From Paenibacillus sp. FSL H8-0332 (GTDB lineage Bacteria > Bacillota > Bacilli > Paenibacillales > Paenibacillaceae), in NCBI RefSeq assembly GCF_037963835.1, contig NZ_CP150145.1, positions 744,001 to 808,000 of the forward strand: DNA of 64,000 bases, given 5' to 3'. A program made the translations under genes and the position numbers. Below the pieces are notes generated by a model, which had not been told where the DNA came from, ran no database searches, and saw only the letters and a program-made list of their open reading frames with translations. Positions 1 through 7,960 of this stretch are shown here, in pieces. Each line of letters opens with the position of its first letter. Position 1 is the stretch's first letter.

Positions 1-185
1 TCCTGGAGCCAGAAAGGCAGCAGGTAACAGATGTAATTCTTATGGCTGTCCGGGTTGAACACGTTGAACTGATCGAGATACGCCAGACCGCGGGCGTTAA
101 GCGGCTCTGGAAACGCTGCGATTACCCTGCGGTTCTCCTCAAAGACCACACGGAGCTTGTCCTCATAAGCATGAAGCCAATCCAT
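1..185 (-). CDS. Unknown protein, 3' end cut by window edge
   Basis: Sixty-one N-terminal residues are visible, beginning MDWLHAYEDKLR and running off the left edge. The ATG at 185 is preceded on the minus strand by AGGAGA with seven bases of spacing, a convincing ribosome binding site. The fragment is rich in charged and aromatic residues and shows no signal peptide. I do not recognise the family from this fragment, and no function is proposed. Confidence 0.6.
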   Translation of the reverse strand, partial: MDWLHAYEDKLRVVFEENRRVIAAFPEPLNARGLAYLDQFNVFNPDSHKNYICYLLPFWLQ

Positions 186-323
186 AGGCTTGTCTCCTGT
201 CAATTATGTATCGTCCTTCTAAAAATATACAAAAAGTGGTTATTTGATCATATTATAATCCTGCGCTGAGCCTATTACAATCCAAAGTTTGTTGCTGAAG
301 GTCACATTTTTAACGGGGAAAAC

Positions 324-390
324 CAAAAGAAACCGCCCTTTGGTGAAATGGAGTAACCACATAACCATTTCAATGGAGAGGTTTCTTTTG
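324..390 (-). terminator. Nested inverted repeat downstream of the GH20 gene, candidate terminator
   Basis: Outer arms CAAAAGAAACC (324-334) and GGTTTCTTTTG (380-390) are perfect complements. Inside them TGAAATGG (344-351) pairs with CCATTTCA (365-372). Read on the minus strand, the structure follows the GH20 stop codon and ends in TTTTGGTTTT, so a rho-independent terminator is the likeliest role. Its two-tier layout is longer than usual. Confidence 0.5.
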
Positions 391-420
391 TACGTTCCAT
401 GGTGTCTTACCTAATGTAGT

Positions 421-2352
421 CTACCGAACTGCTGCCGCGCCTAGTTTCGCGGCAAGATCGGCGTATTCTCCGCGCAGGCGGACCAGCTTCGAGACGCTGC
501 GCTCCAGGCCGCCCGGCCGGTTGCGGCGGGTCCATAGCTGGCGGTACTGGTGGAGCAGCAGATCCAGATCCTGCATCAGCGCCTGAACCTGCGGTGCTTC
601 AAGCTGCGGATCTCCGCCAGCGAGCTGTTGTTTGAGCCGGGTCAATTGCACGGCATGTCTCACGAAATGGATTCCGTTGCTTAGTTCTTCTACGACCAGA
701 CCGGCATCATTGCATTCCAGGGCAAGTTGTCCCAGCCTTACTTCAATGCCGCCGATGTACTGCTCCAACTGCTGAAGCTGCTCCCCGGAGAGCTTCGCGG
801 CCAGCAGCGCATTATCCAGCTCGCTGCGCAGCAGCATGGACATCTCCGTATCATTCGGATGGCTGGTCCCTGATTCAAGCTTGTAGTAATTTCCCAGATC
901 CAGAAGCAATTGTCCGATCAAGCCGGACCGGTCCTGGAAGATTGAATGATTCAGGTAAGGGGTTACATCCGTTTCCAGATTCCCCTCCACATTCCAGGCG
1001 AGTGCAGCACCGTATACGAATCCTGCGTAGCTGACCGGCAAATGCTGCCAGTGTCCGAAATCGCCCCAATCGGTAATCAGGTAACCGATTGCCCCGTTTC
1101 GTTTGCCGTGAACTGCAGCATTACGCAGATTGGCCAGCATATTATCGGTCCGTCCGGTAAGGGAGTTCCAGGAGCTGGTCCCGGGGCAGACATAGAACGG
1201 AATCTCTGCTTCACGGAATTTCAGGGTATCCGCTTCAAAGGGATGCGTGTCGCCGTAGCCCCATTCCATAGCGATAATGTCCTTCGGCAGCCGGGGAATC
1301 AGCTCCGGATGCTGGATAATGATATCGCCCCAGAACTGCATGGTTTTGCCGCGCTGCTTGACCAGGCCATGAATCTTTTGCAGGAAGGACAGATAGAGTT
1401 CTCCCTTTCCGGTTGCCTCAGCCAAGGCCTTGTTTTTCCCCAATCCCACTTCATAAGTCTCATCGCATCCGACATTGACTAGATTCGAGGTGAAGTACGG
1501 CAGGAGGTCATCGTACATGGTGTCCAGGAGCTTCAGCACTTCCGGATCTTCCGTATCGAAGGTTCCGGGATGCATGAACAGTCCGCCCGGATATAAATCG
1601 CTGTTGTACATATGCTCGGGGAGCATGAAGCCTTCGGGGGCTTCCGCCAGGTGATTGAACTCCGGCCGGGTCAGCCAGCCCTCCATATGGCCGAAGCTGT
1701 TCTGATTAGGCACAAGCTCGATATAGCGCTCGCGGCAGTACGCATCCAGCAGCAGAATTTCATCGCCGGTGATCGGACTTTCCAGCTCCCATACCTGGGG
1801 GAAGGACTCGTAAGCAAATGGAGCTCCTTCTATATATAGCTGCAACTGATTGAGCTTCAGATCGGCCATCAGATCGATGATCCGGTACAGCGTTTCCAGC
1901 TTGGGAATTTTGTTGCGGCTGATATCAAGCATCAGTCCTCTGGCCGCGAAATCCGGCTGATCGCGGATATGCAGATAAGGCAAAGTTCTGCCGAACTGCT
2001 CCAGGAGCTGCTTCAGCGTCGTGGCTGCATAATAAGCGCCTTGCGCAGAGCCATAAGCGGCAGTGATTCCCTCTTCATTAATGTGAAGCTCATAAGCTCC
2101 TTCTGTAAGCAGTGCGTTATAGCGGAAGGTACAAGCCGGAACTGTGGCAGAACGCAGCCCTATAGACAAAGGCAGGCTCAACCGGATCACCCCGGAAGTG
2201 ATCTGCTGAAGCCTGCGGGCTGCGGGAAGTGCGGAGACCTGGGACTCACCGGCCAGAACAATGCTGCCATTGCCGGGAATGTGAAACAGACCTTCAGAGA
2301 CCATGACCTTCTGCGGACGGGGAAAGAGCTGTAAATGAATAACCTCAGGCAT
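421..2352 (-). CDS. Family GH20 beta-N-acetylhexosaminidase-like enzyme, cytoplasmic
   Basis: This 643-residue protein should hydrolyse terminal N-acetylhexosamine (or related) residues from oligosaccharides. An N-terminal GH20b-like segment is followed by a TIM barrel containing ARGLMLDISRNKIP near 155 and the catalytic Asp-Glu pair in VGCDETYE (D297-E298). In GH20 the Glu is the acid/base and the Asp orients the substrate acetamido group. A roughly 170-residue helical tail follows the barrel. There is no signal peptide, so it probably acts on imported sugars. The ATG at 2352 is chosen over upstream ATGs because AAGGGGTG lies just before it. It is divergent from an AraC regulator gene about 80 bp away, which probably controls it. 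Exact substrate is not deducible. Confidence 0.85.
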   Translation of the reverse strand: MPEVIHLQLFPRPQKVMVSEGLFHIPGNGSIVLAGESQVSALPAARRLQQITSGVIRLSLPLSIGLRSATVPACTFRYNALLTEGAYELHINEEGITAAYGSAQGAYYAATTLKQLLEQFGRTLPYLHIRDQPDFAARGLMLDISRNKIPKLETLYRIIDLMADLKLNQLQLYIEGAPFAYESFPQVWELESPITGDEILLLDAYCRERYIELVPNQNSFGHMEGWLTRPEFNHLAEAPEGFMLPEHMYNSDLYPGGLFMHPGTFDTEDPEVLKLLDTMYDDLLPYFTSNLVNVGCDETYEVGLGKNKALAEATGKGELYLSFLQKIHGLVKQRGKTMQFWGDIIIQHPELIPRLPKDIIAMEWGYGDTHPFEADTLKFREAEIPFYVCPGTSSWNSLTGRTDNMLANLRNAAVHGKRNGAIGYLITDWGDFGHWQHLPVSYAGFVYGAALAWNVEGNLETDVTPYLNHSIFQDRSGLIGQLLLDLGNYYKLESGTSHPNDTEMSMLLRSELDNALLAAKLSGEQLQQLEQYIGGIEVRLGQLALECNDAGLVVEELSNGIHFVRHAVQLTRLKQQLAGGDPQLEAPQVQALMQDLDLLLHQYRQLWTRRNRPGGLERSVSKLVRLRGEYADLAAKLGAAAVR

Positions 2353-2435
2353 AGCGTGACACCCCTTATTCATGTAAAATATGATCATCTTCATTACAAA
2401 CATATCACTCCTGAATAGATGGAGGAATGCAATGT

Positions 2436-3290
2436 ATGCCCAAGCTCATGGATTATATGATCAGTCCTTATCCGATACGTATTATTGATCCGAAGGTCGA
2501 GCCCTCCAGGCTCCGCTTGAAGTCGATTCGCATAGGGCAAGCCGGCCATCTGCCGGGAAGAACGCTGTTTCGTTCCGGTGCGGTGTTTGAACAATGGGCA
2601 TTTGTGTATATAGTCTCCGGAAGCGGGACGTATATGGAGAACGGAGGACAAGAGCAGCAGGTCCGTGAGGGTAGCCTGTTTTTTTTCAGACCCGGCTGCA
2701 GCTACAGCTTCGGACCGCCGCCTGGCGGGTATTGGGACGAATATTATGTTAATTTCAGCGGAAGCCGTGTAACGGAGTGGTTGGAGGCCGGAATGATTGC
2801 CGGAGGAGAGGTGACCCGGGGGGATAAGGCGGAAGGGCTGGACGCGTCCTTTGAGCAGATTCTGGAGTTCATGGCCGGGGGAGTTCCCGGTGATGCGGAC
2901 CGGGCTGCGCTGCTGCTGGAAGAGATGCTGCTGGAATGCTCGCTGCAACTTCAGGGCAGTAACCGCCTGTGGCAGCAAGGGGCGATGCCGCTGATCCGGG
3001 AAGCGCTGAATGCCTGCATCTATGAGAAGCCGGATCTGCAGCGGCTGGCTGAAGGCCTGCACCTCTCCATGTCTACACTCCGCCGCACCGTGCGGCGGAG
3101 CAGCGGGTACCCCTTGCATGAATATATCCACCGGCTGAAGATGGCCGAGGCCAAGCATCTCTTGCTCAATACCTCCCTGCAGGTGCAGGAGATAGCAGGG
3201 ATGCTTCATTATAGAGATAGTTTTTATTTCTCAAGGCTGTTCAAGAAATATATGGGCCTCTCTCCACAGACCTGCCGGAATCATTTATGA
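2436..3290 (+). CDS. AraC-family transcriptional regulator
   Basis: This 284-residue regulator has an N-terminal cupin-type AraC ligand-binding domain (about 15-150; VREGSLFFFRPGCSYSF is typical). A C-terminal double helix-turn-helix follows (about 185-283), ending in the classic YFSRLFKKYMGLSP signature. The second in-frame ATG (2436) is preferred because GGAGGA at 2421 gives normal spacing there and none to the ATG at 2427. It is divergent from the GH20 gene and probably responds to the sugar that enzyme processes. That pairing is inferred from position. Confidence 0.9.
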   Translation: MPKLMDYMISPYPIRIIDPKVEPSRLRLKSIRIGQAGHLPGRTLFRSGAVFEQWAFVYIVSGSGTYMENGGQEQQVREGSLFFFRPGCSYSFGPPPGGYWDEYYVNFSGSRVTEWLEAGMIAGGEVTRGDKAEGLDASFEQILEFMAGGVPGDADRAALLLEEMLLECSLQLQGSNRLWQQGAMPLIREALNACIYEKPDLQRLAEGLHLSMSTLRRTVRRSSGYPLHEYIHRLKMAEAKHLLLNTSLQVQEIAGMLHYRDSFYFSRLFKKYMGLSPQTCRNHL

Positions 3291-3363
3291 CTGAATTTAC
3301 GACAAAATTCTACTTTTTACCGCAAAATCATCTCAGAACAATGTCGTATTTTGTATTTTTTTG

Positions 3364-3393
3364 TTGACATGCAGAAAAAAACAGTGATATGAT
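3364..3393 (+). promoter_or_regulatory. Strong sigma-A type promoter
   Basis: A perfect TTGACA (3364-3369) is followed after 18 bp by TATGAT (3388-3393). Transcription would start near 3400 and read into the small Cys-rich frame at 3452. It does not obviously serve the sensor kinase gene, which lies more than 500 bp downstream. Confidence 0.6.
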
Positions 3394-3451
3394 TTAGAAC
3401 ATATTAGCAGTTCTAGATTAGTTCTTCTAGACTATGCCGGAGATGAGACTA

Positions 3452-3622
3452 TTGAGAGAATATTACTGCATCAGTTGCCGCAGTCTCCATAAGGTGGTAG
3501 GACTTAATCATACCTTGCGTATTCTGTCCACCGGGTATCATATCGTTGGCGAACAACGCTACCAAATTTGTATATGCAATGAGACCAAGCTGGAGCAAGC
3601 CTTGCCGGCGGTGACTGAATAG
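3452..3622 (+). CDS. Possible small protein with CxxC and CxC motifs
   Basis: A 56-codon frame starts at TTG, with GGAG nine bases upstream. A longer version from the ATG at 3434 lacks a ribosome binding site. The product contains YYCISC near its start and ICICNE near its middle, four cysteines that could bind a metal. A strong promoter lies 60 bp upstream and a 9-bp perfect stem-loop (3670-3678 with 3693-3701) lies 47 bp downstream. It has no family I recognise. It could equally be a short regulatory transcript whose frame is incidental. Confidence 0.35.
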   Translation: MREYYCISCRSLHKVVGLNHTLRILSTGYHIVGEQRYQICICNETKLEQALPAVTE

Positions 3623-3669
3623 ACTGTAACGGGTGAAATGAACCTGATGAACGAAGACATCGCGTCTTT

Positions 3670-3701
3670 GAAGAGCCTGTCCCTGCTGGGAGAGGCTCTT
3701 C
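3670..3701 (+). terminator. Stem-loop after the small frame, no T-tract
   Basis: GAAGAGCCT (3670-3678) and AGGCTCTTC (3693-3701) form a perfect 9-bp stem with a 14-base loop. The 3' side is followed by GTCATG rather than a T-run, so it may stabilise a 3' end or terminate weakly. Confidence 0.35.
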
Positions 3702-3730
3702 GTCATGCCCGGAGAGGAATTGGATAATAT

Positions 3731-3827
3731 TGCATACGCTATCATTTTCGAAGTTGGATAGAGTTGGTTAATTTCTCTTGAAAAAACAATAATAATACCC
3801 ATTTTATTTTTAAAGTAAACGCTATCA
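3731..3827 (+). promoter_or_regulatory. Two cre-like boxes upstream of the sensor kinase
   Basis: TGCATACGCTATCA (3731-3744) and AGTAAACGCTATCA (3814-3827) share the 11-mer ACGCTATCATT, 83 bp apart. They match the CcpA cre consensus TGWAANCGNTNWCA at 12 and 13 of 14 positions respectively. They lie in the 311-bp gap before the kinase start and could mediate carbon-source control of the two-component system. Another LacI-type repressor is possible. Confidence 0.4.
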
Positions 3828-3932
3828 TTAGAAAACGAAACTTGTTATTGTGATTTTTCTCATGTATGATGCTTTTAAACATAGCTTAGAATAAACTCGA
3901 ATTTTCCACAAACTGGAGAATAGGGTGGTGGG

Positions 3933-5579
3933 ATGAACATTAAATTAACCGTAGAAGATCGTACGATCGCCTTTTTCAGAATCTTTTCTTTGTCCCTCAC
4001 ATCATTTATGTACCTCATGGTTCCTGTGGGGCCTTCCGTAATATACAAATCCCTACTAATCATTGTGCTATTCTTATTTGCTCAACTATTCCCTTATTAT
4101 TACCGGAGGTTCCAGACAAGAGCCCGTGCTCTCATGCTAATGATCAGTGTGGAGACGGCACTTATTGTGGTGTTGATGTTATTTACTGGAGGATACGACA
4201 GTCCTTTTAAGCTATATGTCCTTAACCCGGTGCTGTTTGCGGCGGGGGCACTCTCTTTTTATTACACATGGAGTCTGATCCTGGGCTATATTGCCATGGT
4301 AGCAGTATCCGGCTATATGACTTCCGATTCGCCCGGTCTTACGATTGCTGAAATTATACTTGCCAATGGTAACCTGTTTCTAGCCCTGTCTCTCGCGGTT
4401 ATAGTTATGCAGATGGTTAAGGGGATAAAGCGGCAGCGGGAAGAAGCGAACGCGCGGACCAACGATACCATGGAACATATCAAATCGCTTTATCACATCG
4501 TGGAAACATCAAGCCAGCATGACTTCATGAATATAGGCCAAGTGATTACCGACTATGTAGTCAAGCTTACCAAGCTGGAGAAGGCCCTGTTCTGGTTCGC
4601 CAAAAAAAGCGGGGAACCTGCTCCGCAGAGCCGGCAGACGGGGTGGCAGCATGAAGAGGAGCGTCTGCTGTTCATGGAACTGGAGAAGCATGAGCATGAA
4701 TGGAGGCTGCAGCGTGAACCGGTATTCAAGAGTATGCCGGGAATCGGCGACTTCCTGCTGATGCCGGTAAGAATGAGTACCAGGTTCGTCGGTATGATTG
4801 GTGTGAGGCTGGAAGCCTCAGAAGGGCTGGAGGGCCGCAGATGGTACATCCAGCAGCTGATGTTCCTGTCGGAGCTGAGTGCGATTATTCTTGAGCGCCA
4901 TGAGCTGGGCGTGATCGAGAACCGGCTGATCATCACGAACGAGCAGAACCGGATAGCCGATGAGATGCATGACAGTGTCTCCCAGAGTCTTTTCGGCATT
5001 GTCTATGCGACTCATTCTCTGAAGCAGACCTGGCGCAAGATGTCTGAACGGGAGCTGGAGGAGCAGATCGAGCTTATCCACGATTCAGCCACGAAGGTGG
5101 CCAAGGAGCTGCGGATTACCATCTACAGCCTCAGCTCCAAGAAGAGCGGCGGCCCGAGCTGGCTTGGGATGGTGCGCTCGCATCTGAAGAGCCTGTCCAG
5201 GCTTAACGATGTTGAGATAGAACTAAAAATAACGGGGGATGATTTCAGTCTCCCTTATCCTTACCACAAGGCACTCTTCCGGATTATTTCCGAAGCTACC
5301 GGCAATGCCATACGACATGGTGCTGCCAGCCGGGTGGATGTCGAACTGTCACTTAAGCCGAAATGGATCAGATTATCGATTGTCGACGATGGTGTCGGCT
5401 TCGATAAGGATCTGATTTTGACCGAATCTGAGGAGCACTCAGGCGGACTGGGAATGAAGAATATGCAATATCTGGCACAGTCCCTTGGCGGTGATTTCCA
5501 GTTATCCAGCAGCGAGAATGCTGGAACCCGAATTATGATCTCTATACCTGTTGGTGTGGCTGAACTGAAAAATGCATAA
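3933..5579 (+). CDS. NarL-type membrane sensor histidine kinase
   Basis: This 548-residue kinase begins with about six hydrophobic helices (roughly 12-165), followed by a GAF-like linker (about 190-330). The HisKA_3 dimerisation/phosphoacceptor segment contains DEMHDSVSQSL, with His346 as the expected phosphorylation site. A HATPase_c domain with N-box EATGNAIRHG and G-box DDGVGF completes it. The architecture is that of LiaS/DegS-like kinases. ATG at 3933 follows GGTGGTGGG. The response regulator gene starts 23 bp after its stop. Position directly upstream of the EPS operon suggests control of EPS production, which is inference. The signal sensed is unknown. Confidence 0.9.
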   Translation: MNIKLTVEDRTIAFFRIFSLSLTSFMYLMVPVGPSVIYKSLLIIVLFLFAQLFPYYYRRFQTRARALMLMISVETALIVVLMLFTGGYDSPFKLYVLNPVLFAAGALSFYYTWSLILGYIAMVAVSGYMTSDSPGLTIAEIILANGNLFLALSLAVIVMQMVKGIKRQREEANARTNDTMEHIKSLYHIVETSSQHDFMNIGQVITDYVVKLTKLEKALFWFAKKSGEPAPQSRQTGWQHEEERLLFMELEKHEHEWRLQREPVFKSMPGIGDFLLMPVRMSTRFVGMIGVRLEASEGLEGRRWYIQQLMFLSELSAIILERHELGVIENRLIITNEQNRIADEMHDSVSQSLFGIVYATHSLKQTWRKMSERELEEQIELIHDSATKVAKELRITIYSLSSKKSGGPSWLGMVRSHLKSLSRLNDVEIELKITGDDFSLPYPYHKALFRIISEATGNAIRHGAASRVDVELSLKPKWIRLSIVDDGVGFDKDLILTESEEHSGGLGMKNMQYLAQSLGGDFQLSSSENAGTRIMISIPVGVAELKNA

Positions 5580-5602
5580 ACTTTAGGCAGGAGGTCGTTC
5601 AA

Positions 5603-6238
5603 GTGAAAATCGTCATTGTTGATGATCACCCTTTGGTGAGAAGAGGATTGGCATCTGTGATTTCCATGCAGTCCAATCTGCAGTTTGCCGGCGAAGCAAC
5701 GAATGGCCAAGAAGCTCTGCTCGTGATTGAGGAGATACAACCAGATCTTGTGCTGATTGATCTGAAGCTTGCCGATGAATCGGGCCTGGATATTATCAAG
5801 GAAGCACGCGTACGCGGGTTCTCATGCAAGTTCATCCTGCTTACGTCCTCAGCCAGCCGGGAAGATTTCCTGAAGGCGGAGGAAGTGCTGGTAGACGGTT
5901 ATGTACTGAAGGAAGCTCTGCCTGAGGAATTGCTGTTTGCAATTCAACTGGTTCACAAGGGCAGGAAGTATTACGATCCCGGGCTGATGGAAGACAAGAT
6001 GCGCATGAGCGGCAACAGTCCAACCGATGAGCTTACACCCAAAGAGAAGGAAGTCCTGATCGAACTGGGACAGGGGGCCTGCAACCGTGAGATTGCTTCA
6101 CGCCTGTTCATCAGCGAATTCACCGTCAAAAAGCATGTCAGCCAGATTCTGGCGAAGCTGCAGGTGGCGGACCGGACACAGGCAGCCTTATATGCCAATG
6201 CTGTCGGGCTTACCAAATATGAGATGTCATACGATTAA
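5603..6238 (+). CDS. NarL/FixJ-family response regulator (LiaR/DegU-like)
   Basis: A 211-residue regulator with an N-terminal receiver domain (acidic pair D8-D9, phosphoacceptor D53 in LIDLKLADES, a conserved Lys near 104) and a C-terminal LuxR-type helix-turn-helix (LTPKEKEVLIELGQG to about residue 205). The start is GTG at 5603 behind AGGAGGT. It is the cognate partner of the kinase upstream. A palindrome with an ACTAAAGT core 130 bp downstream of its stop is a candidate target. Confidence 0.92.
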   Translation: MKIVIVDDHPLVRRGLASVISMQSNLQFAGEATNGQEALLVIEEIQPDLVLIDLKLADESGLDIIKEARVRGFSCKFILLTSSASREDFLKAEEVLVDGYVLKEALPEELLFAIQLVHKGRKYYDPGLMEDKMRMSGNSPTDELTPKEKEVLIELGQGACNREIASRLFISEFTVKKHVSQILAKLQVADRTQAALYANAVGLTKYEMSYD

Positions 6239-6269
6239 TAATTATCCCTGTGAATGATCGGGGACGGAG

Positions 6270-6296
6270 CACGGACCACGTTGTCCGTGTTTTTTT
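6270..6296 (+). terminator. Rho-independent terminator of the two-component operon
   Basis: CACGGAC (6270-6276) pairs with GTCCGTG (6283-6289) across a 6-base loop and is followed by a run of seven T. This separates the kinase/regulator operon from the EPS operon. Confidence 0.85.
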
Positions 6297-6357
6297 GCGT
6301 CCAGGGACAATAACCATCACACGGGAAGAGTGTAAGGCTCACCAGTGATGTTAGCAT

Positions 6358-6388
6358 TTTTCAGTCATATGGTACTAAAGTATACCAT
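6358..6388 (+). promoter_or_regulatory. Candidate EPS promoter overlapped by a palindrome
   Basis: TTTTCA (6358-6363), a 17-bp spacer and TATACC (6381-6386) form a weak sigma-A-like promoter. Over it lies the perfect inverted repeat ATGGTA (6369-6374) and TACCAT (6383-6388), whose centre reads ACTAAAGT. ACT-Nn-AGT is the half-site layout reported for VraR, a LiaR-family regulator, so the adjacent response regulator is a plausible binder. A weak promoter with an operator fits an activated operon. Confidence 0.45.
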
Positions 6389-6391
6389 CCA

Positions 6392-6451
6392 CCCCCTCTG
6401 GAGGACCGAACGGAGTCACTCAAAAGTGAAGTGTAAAGTGATGCGAGGGGG
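6392..6451 (+). ncRNA. Structured 5' leader of the EPS operon
   Basis: CCCCCTC (6392-6398) pairs with GAGGGGG (6445-6451), enclosing a small TCACT/AGTGA hairpin. The first arm lies where transcription from the preceding promoter should begin, so the transcript would start with a closed stem. It could protect the 5' end or act as a regulatory leader. It does not resemble an RNA family I can name. Confidence 0.35.
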
Positions 6452-6547
6452 CATGTGATAAATCCTGCGCATTGTTAGAATAAAAGCAAGACATCTGAAA
6501 CTTTCATGATTGCTTTCAAAACGAACACAAGCGGAAGGAGGGTTACT

Positions 6548-7288
6548 GTGGAAAAGACGATTTTGGATTACATTAACCTGATAAAGAAAAAATTATGGTT
6601 AATCATGGTATTTGTACTTATCTCCTGCGCCACCACCTTCTATGTCAGTAAAAACTTCGTTGCACCCGTCTACTCCGCCTCTGGACAGCTACTGGTCAAC
6701 AACGTTGTGAATGTCCCCGAGAGCAATAATCTTAACGCACTGAACTTCAGTCTTAACCTCATCGAGAGCTATAAGGAAATCATGAAGTCCCCCACCCTTA
6801 TGAAGAGTGTAATCGCGGAGCATCCCGAATTCGGCCTGACAGCGGGCCAATTGGCTGCCAAGCTGCAGATCAAATCCTCTGAGAAAAGCCAGGTGATTAA
6901 TCTGAGCGTGGAGGATAAGGATTACGGTACCGCAGCTACGATTGTTAACGCGGTTTCGCAGACCTTCATCCGTAGCCTGCCGGCACTGATGAACCTGAAT
7001 AATGTAACCTTCCTGACTCCGGCTGATCTTGCTGCCCAGCCTCAGCCGGTCAACGGCGGAGTGACCATGAATATTCTCATCAGCTTCGTGGTGTCGCTGA
7101 TGGCAGCGGTCGGGATTATCCTGCTGATGGAGACGCTGAACGGTACGCTGAGAAACGAGAAGGAAGCGGAATTCGAGCTTGGCCTTCCGGTCATTGCCAG
7201 CATTCCGGCGATCCGCAAGCGCGATTTCGGCAAATCGGACAATGACAAGGCAAGAGTAGGGGAGGGCAAATATGTTACGGCTGAATAG
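6548..7288 (+). CDS. Wzz/YveK-type capsular polysaccharide co-polymerase, BY-kinase modulator
   Basis: A 246-residue membrane protein with a transmembrane helix near residues 17-38, an extracytoplasmic Wzz domain, and a second helix near 175-200 preceded by the PxxP-like stretch AAQPQPVNGG. Such proteins set EPS chain length and activate the partner tyrosine kinase in trans. GTG at 6548 is chosen because GGAAGGAGGG precedes it; the upstream ATG lacks a site. It is the first gene of the EPS operon and overlaps the kinase gene by 17 bp. Confidence 0.85.
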   Translation: MEKTILDYINLIKKKLWLIMVFVLISCATTFYVSKNFVAPVYSASGQLLVNNVVNVPESNNLNALNFSLNLIESYKEIMKSPTLMKSVIAEHPEFGLTAGQLAAKLQIKSSEKSQVINLSVEDKDYGTAATIVNAVSQTFIRSLPALMNLNNVTFLTPADLAAQPQPVNGGVTMNILISFVVSLMAAVGIILLMETLNGTLRNEKEAEFELGLPVIASIPAIRKRDFGKSDNDKARVGEGKYVTAE

Positions 7289-7913
7289 AAGTCTAATCAC
7301 AGACATGAACCCGTCCTCGCATATCTCCGAATCCTTCCGCTCGCTGCGCACGTATATCCGCCAGCTCGGCTTGCTGAAAGGGACGGGCGGACAGGTGCTG
7401 CTCTTCACTTCTGCAGAGAGCGGCGAAGGCAAGACCACCATTCTCGCCAATCTGGCCGTATCCTTCGTACAGGATGGCAAGAAGGTGGCGGTGGTGGATG
7501 GTAACCTGCGGAAGCCCGGCCTGCATAGCATCTTCGATGTGGAAGGCAGCCAAGGGCTGGCAGCTTACTTAAGCGGCTACGAGGAAGCCAAGGATATTGC
7601 TGTCTATGGCAGCTTGGCGAACCTGGCGGTGATTCCTGCCGGAATAACCCATGTCAGTCCGCCGGACTTGCTCGGCAGCGAAAGAATGGCCGGGCTGCTT
7701 ACGGAGCTGAAGGCAAGCTTCGATCTGATTCTGCTGGATTCGCCGCAGGGCGTAGATTACAGCGATGCACGGATTCTGGCCCCCCTCTCGGATGGGGTGG
7801 TCATAGTAGCCAGACACGGCCGGACGAAGCGCGAAGCGCTCCGCAAGCTGAAAGGTCTCATGGAGCAGACAGGTGTAAGGATTCTCGGGATTGCGATGAA
7901 CCAGACCAGATAG
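7272..7913 (+). CDS. CpsD/CapB-type BY-kinase without tyrosine tail
   Basis: This 213-residue P-loop protein carries Walker A (SGEGKTT), Walker A' (VVDGNLRKP) and Walker B (LILLDSP), in the order typical of bacterial tyrosine kinases regulating EPS assembly. It ends in GIAMNQTR, without the C-terminal cluster of tyrosines that BY-kinases normally autophosphorylate. It may be active only on other substrates or serve as a regulatory ATPase. GGGGAGGG precedes ATG 7272. It overlaps its Wzz-like activator gene, as usual in split Gram-positive systems. Confidence 0.85.
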   Translation: MLRLNRSLITDMNPSSHISESFRSLRTYIRQLGLLKGTGGQVLLFTSAESGEGKTTILANLAVSFVQDGKKVAVVDGNLRKPGLHSIFDVEGSQGLAAYLSGYEEAKDIAVYGSLANLAVIPAGITHVSPPDLLGSERMAGLLTELKASFDLILLDSPQGVDYSDARILAPLSDGVVIVARHGRTKREALRKLKGLMEQTGVRILGIAMNQTR

Positions 7914-7960
7914 AACACCAAATCGGCAAGGTGAACAAAACTACTTGGGAGGTATGTGTG

